Part shown: positions 16,946 to 24,686 of the stretch, piece by piece
Layout of the letters: each line of letters starts with the position of its first letter
Position numbering within the stretch: the stretch's first letter is position 1
DNA from: Armatimonadia bacterium
Lineage (GTDB): Bacteria > Armatimonadota > Zipacnadia > Zipacnadales > JABUFB01
Assembly (NCBI GenBank): GCA_039679385.1
Contig: JBDKVB010000017.1
Location: forward strand, 69,399 to 133,398
Length of the DNA: 64,000 nucleotides
Direction: 5' to 3'
The notes under the pieces: generated by a model
The model's input: the letters and a program-made list of their open reading frames with translations, nothing else
Told to the model about the DNA's origin: nothing
The model's database searches: none
Program-made: the position numbers and the translations under genes

Positions 16946-18346
16946 ATGAGTGAGTCCCTTCGGATAGCAGAGCAAGCTGAGGAACTGCCGCTGCGTCCAC
17001 TGTCGCATCATCTCGCCCTGACCGTGTACTGGCTGAGCAACTCGCTGCTGTGGGGAGCCCTGCTGCACCTTGGGCTGCAGAGCCGACTGAGCGACTGGTA
17101 CACCCAGGACAAGGTCGGCTACTACCTGGGGATCATGGGCTTCGTCGGCGGCAGCATCGCCACTGTGGCCCAGATCGTGACCGGCGCCTTCAGCGACCGC
17201 TCACTGAGCCGTTGGGGACGGCGAAGGCCTTTCGTTGTCGTCGGCTCGACCTTCGCCGTCTGTGGCCTGATGTTTTTGGGCGCCGCGAAGTCCTTCTGGC
17301 CCTTTGCCGGAGCGCTGGTGCTGGTGCAGTTGTGCAGCAACATCGCCCTGGCCCCCTTCACGGCCTTGCTACCCGATACCGTGAATCCTCGCGAGCACGG
17401 CAAGGCCTCCGGCTTCATGGGCGTTGCGCGACTACTCGGCGACATCGGCGGGCTGATCCTGGCGGGAGCGATGCTCAATGCCAACGAGGAGATCTCCCAG
17501 AACAAGGTCCTCCTCGTCGCCTTCCACGATCAGCGAATGCCGCTGCTGTGCGGGGTGATGGGCGCTTTCATGGTGCTCACCGCCGCCTACACCTGCTGGA
17601 CCATCCGCGAGCGGCCCCTCAAGTCGCGACCGGAAGCTACAGCCTGGCAGACCATGATCGGCGCCTTCGCGCTGGATGTGCGGGGCTATCCCGACTTCTT
17701 CTGGCTGTCTATCTCCCGGGCCGTCACCAACCTCGGCTTCTACATGTTCCTGGAGGTGCTGTTCTTCTTCATCAAGTACAGCCTTGGGCACCCGGATCCT
17801 CACCTGGGCAACCCCAATGCAGAGCGCACCTCCATGTACGTGATGCTCCCGGCGATCCTCGTTGCTGCGGCGGCCAGTGTTCCCGCCGGGATACTGTCTG
17901 ACCGAATCGGTCGCCGCCCGCTGATCTTCCTGGCCCAGTTCCTGCTGGCCGGGGCAGCGCTCATGTTTGCTTTCGCCCCCAACCTCACGGTCGTATACCT
18001 GGGTGGAGTTCCAGCCGGGATCGCCTACGGAGCCTTCACTGCGGTGGAGTGGGCGCTGGCGTGCAACTTGCTGCCCAAGGGTGAGGCGGCGCGGTACCTG
18101 GGCCTGTGGAACGCTTCGGCGGCGGTTCCCCAGATTCTGGCCTTCCCTCTGGCCGGCGCCATCGGCAGTGCAATCTCGGCGCGAGTGCCGGGCCTGGGAT
18201 GGCGAGTGGACTTCGGCCTCGCCAGCCTGTTCTGCCTGATTGGTGCCTACTTCCTGCTTCGCGTCCATGAGCGCCGTTCTCCTCGTGGACAGACCGACGC
18301 CGCTCAGGAGACGCCCGCTGCTGAGGAGCAGGAATCGCCGGCCTAG
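16946..18346 (+). CDS. MFS transporter, GPH/sugar-type
   Basis: A 466-residue inner-membrane protein with about 12 predicted membrane segments. The cytoplasmic loop SDRSLSRWGRRRPF between helices 2 and 3 and a second SDRIGRRP in the other half are MFS signatures, and their spacing recalls sugar:cation symporters of the GPH/SUT type. ATG 16946 was chosen for a purine-rich AAGGGGATGGGG site just upstream and because the N-terminal loop is short; an earlier start would lie inside the aldolase-like gene. The C-terminal tail is Ala/Glu-rich and cytoplasmic. Substrate is inferred only from the neighbour. Confidence 0.87.
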   Translation: MSESLRIAEQAEELPLRPLSHHLALTVYWLSNSLLWGALLHLGLQSRLSDWYTQDKVGYYLGIMGFVGGSIATVAQIVTGAFSDRSLSRWGRRRPFVVVGSTFAVCGLMFLGAAKSFWPFAGALVLVQLCSNIALAPFTALLPDTVNPREHGKASGFMGVARLLGDIGGLILAGAMLNANEEISQNKVLLVAFHDQRMPLLCGVMGAFMVLTAAYTCWTIRERPLKSRPEATAWQTMIGAFALDVRGYPDFFWLSISRAVTNLGFYMFLEVLFFFIKYSLGHPDPHLGNPNAERTSMYVMLPAILVAAAASVPAGILSDRIGRRPLIFLAQFLLAGAALMFAFAPNLTVVYLGGVPAGIAYGAFTAVEWALACNLLPKGEAARYLGLWNASAAVPQILAFPLAGAIGSAISARVPGLGWRVDFGLASLFCLIGAYFLLRVHERRSPRGQTDAAQETPAAEEQESPA

Positions 18347-18356
18347 GGCCGTTTCG

Positions 18357-18385
18357 TTGCGGGATGAAGCCGATTCGTGTATATG
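18357..18385 (+). promoter_or_regulatory. Possible sigma-70 promoter for the glycosyltransferase pair
   Basis: TTGCGG and TATATG are separated by 17 bases, 125 bases before the GT2 start. Both boxes are imperfect. The region follows a gene stop and is relatively AT-rich, which is the only other support. Confidence 0.3.
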
Positions 18386-18509
18386 TAATAGGCATCGCAC
18401 TACAACCGGGAGGTGACCCTGGCAGGCCCTCATGCAGTCGAACGGAGGCTTCCTTTGTCGCGAAGTCTCGCGGAGCCTTGCATGGTGACCTGACAGGGCG
18501 AAGCTGCTC

Positions 18510-19250
18510 ATGGCGGACCAGACTGGCCCCAGGCTGTCGTCCCTGTCGGTGTTCTTTCCCTGTCACAACGAGGTTGGCAATATCCGGGGGCTTGTCGAAC
18601 GCACGCTGGCAGTGCTGCCCACCGTCGCCGAGACCTACGAGGTCATCATCGTCAATGACGGCAGCAAGGACGGCACGCGGGAGCTGGCGGACGAACTGGC
18701 CGCCCAGAACCCAGTCGTCAGGGCCGTCCACCACGAGGTGAATCGCGGCTACGGCGGCGCACTACAGTCGGGGTTTGCGGCTGCTCAGTATGACTACGTG
18801 TTCTTCACCGATGGAGACGGGCAGTTCGACGTGGGCGAGATCGACAAGCTCGTGGCGCTGCTGGACCAGGCGGACATGGCCCTGGGCTGGCGCATCAAGC
18901 GGGCAGACCAATTCCTTCGCCTTGCCAACGCTCGGGCCTACAAGGCGATGATCCGCCTGCTCTTCGGGCTGAAGGTCCGCGACATCGACTGCGCCTTCAA
19001 GCTCCTTCCCCGGCGAGTCCTGGAGAGCATCGAACTGCACAGCCTGGGCGCGCTCATCAGCGCCGAACTGCTCATCAAGGCTACGCACGTCGGCTTCACC
19101 TACGCCGAGGTCGGCGTGCATCACTACCCGCGAACAGCCGGGCAGCAGTCCGGGGCGAAGCTCAGCGTGATCTTGCGTATGTTCGGCGAGCTGTGGAAGA
19201 TGCGCGCCGAGCTCAAGCGCATCGACAAGCAGAAAAGCGCCACTTTGTGA
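18510..19250 (+). CDS. Family 2 glycosyltransferase (dolichol-phosphate mannosyltransferase-like)
   Basis: A 246-residue GT-A fold enzyme that would transfer a sugar from a nucleotide donor to a polyprenyl phosphate at the membrane. The N-terminal SVFFPCHNEVGNI and VIIVNDGSKDGT bind the nucleotide, and DGDGQFD holds the metal-coordinating DxD-like site. The conserved DIDCAFKLLPRRVLE follows. No membrane segments are present at the C-terminus, unlike some DPM homologues. It sits 39 bases before a GT4 glycosyltransferase, so a joint role in surface glycan or glycolipid synthesis is likely. Confidence 0.9.
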   Translation: MADQTGPRLSSLSVFFPCHNEVGNIRGLVERTLAVLPTVAETYEVIIVNDGSKDGTRELADELAAQNPVVRAVHHEVNRGYGGALQSGFAAAQYDYVFFTDGDGQFDVGEIDKLVALLDQADMALGWRIKRADQFLRLANARAYKAMIRLLFGLKVRDIDCAFKLLPRRVLESIELHSLGALISAELLIKATHVGFTYAEVGVHHYPRTAGQQSGAKLSVILRMFGELWKMRAELKRIDKQKSATL

Positions 19251-19289
19251 GGACGGAAGGGCATACGTCGAGGTGCAGGTAAACCGCTG

Positions 19290-20471
19290 ATGGGTCCGAA
19301 GCGAATCGCCTACGTGGACCACGCCCTGCAACTGGGAGGAGCTCAAAAGAGCCTCCTGGAGCTGGTGGCAAGACTCGACCGGCGGAGGTTTTCGCCGGTC
19401 CTGTTGTGTGCTGAGGGCGCTGAGTGGCTCGACCGTCCCGAGCTTGAGGGCGTCGAGCAAGTCCCCGTCTTTGAAGCGTCTCCCCTGCTCGAGCAGCGCC
19501 GCGACCAGCTCCACCCGTCAGTCCTGCGCTCGCGTGGGCAGCTTCTCGGCGGTCTGACCCCGGTGCTGAGACTCCGGCGTGCGCTGCGGGCGGTCAAGGC
19601 CGACCTGGTGCACACCAACACTCTCAAGGCCCATTTCCTCGGCGGAGCGGCGGGCCGTCTGTCCGGTCTGCCCGTGCTCTGGCATGTGCGCGACATCCTC
19701 GACCCCGGACCGGCGCGTACCTGGCTCCTGCGAGCCTCGAAGCTCCTGCGGCCACAGGTCATCGCGATCTCCCAGGCAGTAGCCGCGCAGTTCGCCTCCC
19801 AGAACGTGCCCGTGGAGCTGATCTACAACGGCATTCCGCTGGACCACTTCACCCCTGGGCAGCCCGACCCCTCACTGAGGCGTGGGTTGCAGCTCAGCCC
19901 CGAGGACGAGGTCCTCACGATCGTCGGCCGTCTCACTCCCTGGAAGGGCCACCGGACCTTGCTCGAGGCGCTGGCGATCCTATCGGCTCAGCGTCCACAG
20001 GTTCGGCTGCTGGTCGTCGGCGAGGTCGCCTTCTGGGAAGCCTCCTACGGGGAGGAACTCGAGCATCTCGCCGAGGACCTCGGGATTGCCGACCGCGTTT
20101 CCTGGCTGGGCTTCCGCGAAGATGTGCCGCAGATACTACGGCTGTGCGACCTCTTCGTGCTGCCCTCGGTGGACGAGCCCTTCGGTCGCGTGCTCATCGA
20201 GGCCATGGCCGTCGGGAAGGCGGTCGTCGCGACCCGCTCCGGTGGAGCCCCCGAAGTGGTACTCGACGGTGAGACGGGCGTGCTGGTGCCGCCGGGGGAC
20301 GAAAAGGGCCTGGCTGCCGCGTTGAGTGATCTGCTCTCTGACCGAACCAGGGCCGCTGCAATGGGGCAACGAGGACTTGAGCGTGCCCAGACGGTCTTCG
20401 ATGTGAACCGCGTCGTGGAGATGGTGCAGAGCCTCTACGACAGGACTCTCGCCGGGAGTCGCACGGGGTAG
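19290..20471 (+). CDS. Family 4 glycosyltransferase (GT-B fold)
   Basis: A 393-residue retaining glycosyltransferase of the GT-B type. The N-terminal half has the acceptor-side motif LQLGGAQKSLLELV, and the C-terminal half has the donor-binding VGRLTPWKGHRTLLEAL and the EX7E-like motif EPFGRVLIEAMAVGK. It would add a sugar to a lipid or glycan acceptor at the cytoplasmic face. It directly follows the GT2 gene on the same strand. The upstream ribosome site is weak (GCAGGT at 11 bases). Sugar donor and acceptor are not readable. Confidence 0.9.
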   Translation: MGPKRIAYVDHALQLGGAQKSLLELVARLDRRRFSPVLLCAEGAEWLDRPELEGVEQVPVFEASPLLEQRRDQLHPSVLRSRGQLLGGLTPVLRLRRALRAVKADLVHTNTLKAHFLGGAAGRLSGLPVLWHVRDILDPGPARTWLLRASKLLRPQVIAISQAVAAQFASQNVPVELIYNGIPLDHFTPGQPDPSLRRGLQLSPEDEVLTIVGRLTPWKGHRTLLEALAILSAQRPQVRLLVVGEVAFWEASYGEELEHLAEDLGIADRVSWLGFREDVPQILRLCDLFVLPSVDEPFGRVLIEAMAVGKAVVATRSGGAPEVVLDGETGVLVPPGDEKGLAAALSDLLSDRTRAAAMGQRGLERAQTVFDVNRVVEMVQSLYDRTLAGSRTG

Positions 20472-20502
20472 CTACACACACAAGAGGACGAGCGCAGACA
20501 GA

Positions 20503-20540
20503 AGGGCCGCTGCGGCAGAGGTGTTGCCGACAGCGGCCCT
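20503..20540. terminator. Hairpin between convergent genes
   Basis: A 10-bp perfect stem (20503-20512 with 20531-20540), extended by inner GGCA/TGCC, lies between the convergent glycosyltransferase and dehydrogenase genes. The T run is weak on both sides, so it may serve either strand. Confidence 0.55.
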
Positions 20541-20566
20541 GGTGATTCCACAGCGAGGCAGATGGC

Positions 20567-21526
20567 CTACAAGAGCCGAGAGATCGGTTGCTTGCCCTGG
20601 AAAAAGAGCACCAGATTCTCGCAGGTCTCGCGCCGTGCCTGCAGGACGGAGTCCGTCGAGTAGTAGGCGACGTGCGGGGTGATGATGACGTTCGGGAAGC
20701 TGCGCAGCGGGTGCTCCTCGGGCAGGGGCTCGGGATCATGCACATCGAGCCCGGCACCGGCGAGCTTGCCGGCTGCGATGGCGGCCGTCAGGGCCTCGGT
20801 GTCGACAACCGGCCCGCGGCAGGTGTTGACGATGAAGGCACTCGGCTTCATCATCGCGAGGCGCTCGGCGTTGACCAGATGTCGGGTCTCGTCAGACAGC
20901 GGAACGTGCAGCGTGATGATGTCGGCCTCTTTGAAGACCTCTTCGGCCGTCGACTTGACCTCGTCCACGTTCTCGACGTCCTTGCCCTTCAGGAAGGCGT
21001 CGAAGCCGATGACCTTCTTGAAGAAGGGCTTCGCACGCTTGGCCGAAGCGCGACCGATGCGACCCAGGCCGATGACGCCGAAGACGAGTTCCTCGAGCCG
21101 CCGTGCGGGCAGGATTGCGTCCTCGCCCCAGCCGCCGCCGCGCACGAGATCAACGGTCGGCTGGATGAAGCGCAAGAGTGCCAGGGACAGCGCGATGGCA
21201 TGGTCGGCGACTTCGGGGATCGAGTAGGCCGGCACGTTCAGGACCGCAATGCCCAGATCCTTGCAGGCCTCGAGGTCGATGTTGTCCACGCCGACGCCGT
21301 TGCGGCAGATGGCCTTACAGCGAGTGAGCTTGCTCAGGATGCTGCGGGGAAGCGGCGCCCACTGAGTGATGATGGCATCAGGGTCACCTATCTGGGCTGC
21401 AACCTCCTCCTCGGTGGTGCACTGGGCGCGGACGATTTCAGCGTCAATCTCGTTGAGGATCTGCTGCTCAAGGTCCATGTCCTCAGCGATGGTGTAGTCG
21501 CTCACGAAGATCTTGAGTCTGGGCAT
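20567..21526 (-). CDS. D-2-hydroxyacid dehydrogenase (CtBP/phosphoglycerate dehydrogenase-like)
   Basis: A 319-residue NAD-dependent enzyme that would interconvert a 2-hydroxyacid and a 2-oxoacid. The nucleotide motif GVIGLGRIGRAS is followed by the family block INTCRGPVVD-like (here VNTCRGPVVDTEAL) with the substrate-binding Arg, and the catalytic His sits in IITPHVAYYS. The NGVGVDNID segment is the conserved substrate-domain loop. No ACT domain is attached, so it is not a regulated serine-pathway SerA. The pattern is close to C-terminal-binding-protein-type dehydrogenases. AAGGAG lies 10 bases upstream of ATG 21526. Confidence 0.9.
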   Translation of the reverse strand: MPRLKIFVSDYTIAEDMDLEQQILNEIDAEIVRAQCTTEEEVAAQIGDPDAIITQWAPLPRSILSKLTRCKAICRNGVGVDNIDLEACKDLGIAVLNVPAYSIPEVADHAIALSLALLRFIQPTVDLVRGGGWGEDAILPARRLEELVFGVIGLGRIGRASAKRAKPFFKKVIGFDAFLKGKDVENVDEVKSTAEEVFKEADIITLHVPLSDETRHLVNAERLAMMKPSAFIVNTCRGPVVDTEALTAAIAAGKLAGAGLDVHDPEPLPEEHPLRSFPNVIITPHVAYYSTDSVLQARRETCENLVLFFQGKQPISRLL

Positions 21527-21673
21527 GGGGGTAACGCTCCTTCATGGCGGTTGTCCGACGAAGCGCAGTCGGGACCCGCGGTTCGCCCCGACGCAGCAGT
21601 CGCTGCCGCATGCCGGGTGCGCCACGCAGGCACTCGGTGGAAAGGGCTCTCGGTCGCCAAGAAACCGGGCCCT

Positions 21674-22963
21674 CTAGATCTTCAGCCAACCATCGGCGAC
21701 AGCTTGGACCTCTTGCTGCGTCTTCTCGGGGAAGCGACGCTCGAAGGGTAGGTCGCGCTGACCGGCGATATCGGCGGCGATGTCGGCGACCATACTCGCG
21801 CAATGCGACAGGAGGTCGGGCGACAGCCTGTTAATTGTATCATAGATGCTATGGTGGAACCAGCGGCCACCGGGGCAGTTGCGGCGGTAGAACCACACTG
21901 CGGGCACTCCGCGCACCATGAAGGGAAAGTGGTCGGAGAAGGCGTCCGGGTCGTGCCGCATCGTGCCGGGGAACTCATGCGCTGCAAGCTGCCCGCGCAT
22001 GTACTCGTGGAACTCCACTGAGCCCGTCACGTAGGTCTCGCTGACACCCGTCCAGCAGCCCTGGCCATCTGTGTTGAGCACCAGGTCGAGTTGCTCCGCG
22101 CGGTACCTGGGCTCCTCCACGTAGGCGAAGGAGCCTTGCGACAACTGCTCTTCCGTCCCGAAGGAAACGAAGCGAATCGGCTTCTCCAGCGGCACACCCT
22201 TCAGGGCCTCAGCCACAGCCAGAGTAACGGCCACACCGGCGGCGTTGTCCTCTGCGCCCACGGAGAGCCGGACTGAGTCGTGGTGGCCACTCACCAGGAC
22301 GCCACCCGCATCGCTGCGGCCGGCCAGAGTGCCGATCACGTTCTGCGACTGCCGATCCTCCACGACCGTGTCCAGGTTCAGTCGCACTCGGTCCGCCCTA
22401 CCCTCGACCAACTCGCACTCGACCGTGAAGGGCACCGAAGCCGCCGGGAAGGTGAGCAGCGGCAGGAAAGACCAGGGCAGGCCGACCAGGATGTTCCAGT
22501 CGCTGGTGTAGCGCACATCCGTCCAGATAGCCGCCGCGACGCCGACCTGGGCAAAGCGGCGCAACATCTTCGCGTTCGGCCCGTAGGTGCCATGAACCAG
22601 GGCGACCTTGTCGTGCAGATCCACGTGATCCAGGATGTCCTCGGTGGCCTCGCCCACATACACCAACTCGGCCTCGATCTCGCCCTGGGTGCTGGGAGTG
22701 TGCGCGACGGCGTCCATGGTCACCGAGCGCCATTGGCCGCCGAAGCGCGCCTGCATCGAGGCATGGCGCACGTCATACCACTTGCAGGTGAAGGACTGTT
22801 GGTGGACGTCCTGCAGCCCGATACGGTTCATCTCAGACTGGATGTAGTCGGCGGCGCGCTGCTCGCCTTCGCCACCGGCAAGGCGCTCGCCAAGAGTATC
22901 GGCAAGGTACTCGGCGTGCTTCATGACCTGATCGGGCTGAACCTTGAAGCGTGCGGCAGACAT
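21674..22963 (-). CDS. M28-family zinc peptidase with PA-like insert
   Basis: A 429-residue aminopeptidase-type protein. The dinuclear zinc site is intact: H227 in SGHHDS, D239 in GAEDNAAG, catalytic E271 and metal E272 in FGTEEQ, D299 in LNTDG, and a late His in FHHSIYDT. About residues 95-200 look like a protease-associated insert (ELVYVGEATEDIL...). No signal peptide is visible, so it may act in the cytoplasm, which is unusual for M28 proteins. It probably cleaves N-terminal residues from peptides, or deacylates. It follows the LarA-like gene on the same strand by 72 bases. Confidence 0.85.
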   Translation of the reverse strand: MSAARFKVQPDQVMKHAEYLADTLGERLAGGEGEQRAADYIQSEMNRIGLQDVHQQSFTCKWYDVRHASMQARFGGQWRSVTMDAVAHTPSTQGEIEAELVYVGEATEDILDHVDLHDKVALVHGTYGPNAKMLRRFAQVGVAAAIWTDVRYTSDWNILVGLPWSFLPLLTFPAASVPFTVECELVEGRADRVRLNLDTVVEDRQSQNVIGTLAGRSDAGGVLVSGHHDSVRLSVGAEDNAAGVAVTLAVAEALKGVPLEKPIRFVSFGTEEQLSQGSFAYVEEPRYRAEQLDLVLNTDGQGCWTGVSETYVTGSVEFHEYMRGQLAAHEFPGTMRHDPDAFSDHFPFMVRGVPAVWFYRRNCPGGRWFHHSIYDTINRLSPDLLSHCASMVADIAADIAGQRDLPFERRFPEKTQQEVQAVADGWLKI

Positions 22964-23035
22964 GATGACCGGTCTCCAGGATACTGAGTAGTTGTTCCGA
23001 GGTCGTATACGCCCTCGCCCACAGCGAGCGTCTCG

Positions 23036-24289
23036 TCAGGACAGGACCGTGCAGATCGTGCGCCGGCCCTCATGCAGCGCCAGGATAGTAGATTGCTTGC
23101 CGACACGCTCCTCGGCCAGCGCCAAGGCCGAAGCAAGATCGTCGGCAGGCTGCAGGTAGGTGTCCTTCAGTTGTGGGTTCAGCCGCGAGACGACGATCAG
23201 GCTCGCGCCCACATCATGGACAAGGCGTGAGAACAGGACGCCCGGGCTGCAAGGCGGCCAGGCGTCCTGAAGCTGATTGTGCGCCATGCTGCGGGTGATT
23301 TCCTCCCGCTTCTGCAGCACCGTCTCAGATCGCAGCAGCGCCCACTCCGGCTCCGAGGCACCCCAGCCACGCTCGCACTCGCCAAGCAGGATGACCACGC
23401 CGCCGGGCTTCACACACTCCAGCGCGGGCGCCAGGGTCTTTTTCGCCTGCACCATGTCAACGTCATAGGGGTAGCCGCCGGAGGAGCAGATCACGATGTC
23501 TGCGCGCTGTGGGACTGTGTGCGAGTAGAGGTGACGCGCTACCTGCACGCCCTCGTAATGTGCGGTCTCGAGCTCGCCTGCATGGAGGCTGCACAGCGAG
23601 TCATCGGGGTTCACGACAGCATCGAGGATCCAGTGCACGCCTACAGCCCGGGCCGCCTGCAGCATATCCTCATGCACCGGGTTGCCCCTGAGGCGCCCGA
23701 GTTGCGGCCCGTGAGGCAAGGTGAGGAAATGGTTGTGGGTGGTCGAGGCATAGGAGCTGCAGGCCGGCAGAATCATCTTGCGGCCGCCGGAGAAGCCCGC
23801 GATGTAATGTGGCTCGATGAACCCCATCACGATCCGCTTGTCGAAGTCGCGCAGCACCGGGCTGACCTCAATCGGCGTGCCGTTGGTCGTGGTACCGAGG
23901 CGCCACTGCTGGGGGTCGCGCGCAGCGTTCTGGTGCACCTGGTGCGTGCCGAGGAAGCGGTCGAGTTCCTCGTCGCTCATCGGCCGGTGGTTGCCCAGGC
24001 CGATCATGATCTCGGGCTTGCCGCCAAGGCTCTCGATCCGCTCCAGGAGTCGGAACAGCAGGTCCGAAGGGTTCGGTCGCGTGTGATCGACCGTCATGAC
24101 CAGCACGCGGTCGCCCCGCTTCACGACTTCCTCCAGCGATGGCCCGGCAGGATTGGCCAGCGCCTGCTCGAAGGCCTGCGCCGTGTCCTCGATTCCTCTG
24201 CAGGCCGGGGTGCGAAGCTGGGCGATCACTCGCCCGTCCTCCACCTCAGCCCTCTGCCGGGTGTGCCCGTAGGGAAGAACAAGCTCCAT
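23036..24289 (-). CDS. LarA-family protein (nickel-pincer lactate racemase-like)
   Basis: A 417-residue protein of the LarA family, whose founding enzyme racemises lactate with a nickel-pincer nucleotide. Key residues line up with LarA: D68 and R71 in VDHTRP, H101 in GLGNHRP, H161 in EPHYIAGFSGGRK, the cofactor-attaching lysine K171, and His residues at 185/187. The family also contains racemases and epimerases of other 2-hydroxyacids and sugar acids. The cofactor-making genes larB, larC and larE are not in this window. The next genes downstream are an M28 peptidase and a 2-hydroxyacid dehydrogenase, so a hydroxyacid substrate is plausible. Confidence 0.85.
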   Translation of the reverse strand: MELVLPYGHTRQRAEVEDGRVIAQLRTPACRGIEDTAQAFEQALANPAGPSLEEVVKRGDRVLVMTVDHTRPNPSDLLFRLLERIESLGGKPEIMIGLGNHRPMSDEELDRFLGTHQVHQNAARDPQQWRLGTTTNGTPIEVSPVLRDFDKRIVMGFIEPHYIAGFSGGRKMILPACSSYASTTHNHFLTLPHGPQLGRLRGNPVHEDMLQAARAVGVHWILDAVVNPDDSLCSLHAGELETAHYEGVQVARHLYSHTVPQRADIVICSSGGYPYDVDMVQAKKTLAPALECVKPGGVVILLGECERGWGASEPEWALLRSETVLQKREEITRSMAHNQLQDAWPPCSPGVLFSRLVHDVGASLIVVSRLNPQLKDTYLQPADDLASALALAEERVGKQSTILALHEGRRTICTVLS

Positions 24290-24391
24290 GGGTCGTGGTG
24301 GTCACCTCTGCTGCTGCGGCAAGGGTCCCGCACAGCGAGAGTAACCCCTCCTTGTGTGTGCCTTGTGCGACGGTCTGCCCGGGCGTCGACT

Positions 24392-24676
24392 CTACCCGCA
24401 GTCGCAGGGAGTATGACCGCACTTGGGGCAGCCGTGTTCATACTTGGCCTTCGCCACGGCCTCCAGGTCGATGCCCTGGATGCTGGCCATGGTCGTCAGC
24501 CAGGCAAGGACGTCGGCGAACTCCTCGGCCTGCTCCTGGGCTGTGCCGCGCTTCAGCGCTCGGGAGAGCTCGCCGACTTCCTCCACAAACCACAGGAAGG
24601 TGGCGTCCAGGCCCCGACCGTTGTCTTTGGCGAAGTAGAGGTCGCGGATGAGTTGCTGAAACTCGCTGATCTTCAT
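24392..24676 (-). CDS. MazG-like nucleotide pyrophosphohydrolase with Cys-rich tail
   Basis: A 94-residue all-helical protein of the MazG/dUTPase-like group. The metal-binding pattern is EEVGEL...EEFADVLAWL, which would coordinate magnesium for hydrolysis of an NTP to NMP and pyrophosphate. The last 15 residues form CPKCGHTPCDCG, which looks like a small metal-binding tail. ATG 24676 follows AAGGGA 8 bases upstream. It starts 10 bases after the stop of the exported protein gene, so the two are almost certainly cotranscribed, an odd pairing of a house-cleaning enzyme and an exported protein. Confidence 0.85.
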   Translation of the reverse strand: MKISEFQQLIRDLYFAKDNGRGLDATFLWFVEEVGELSRALKRGTAQEQAEEFADVLAWLTTMASIQGIDLEAVAKAKYEHGCPKCGHTPCDCG

Positions 24677-24686
24677 GAGGCGTCCC

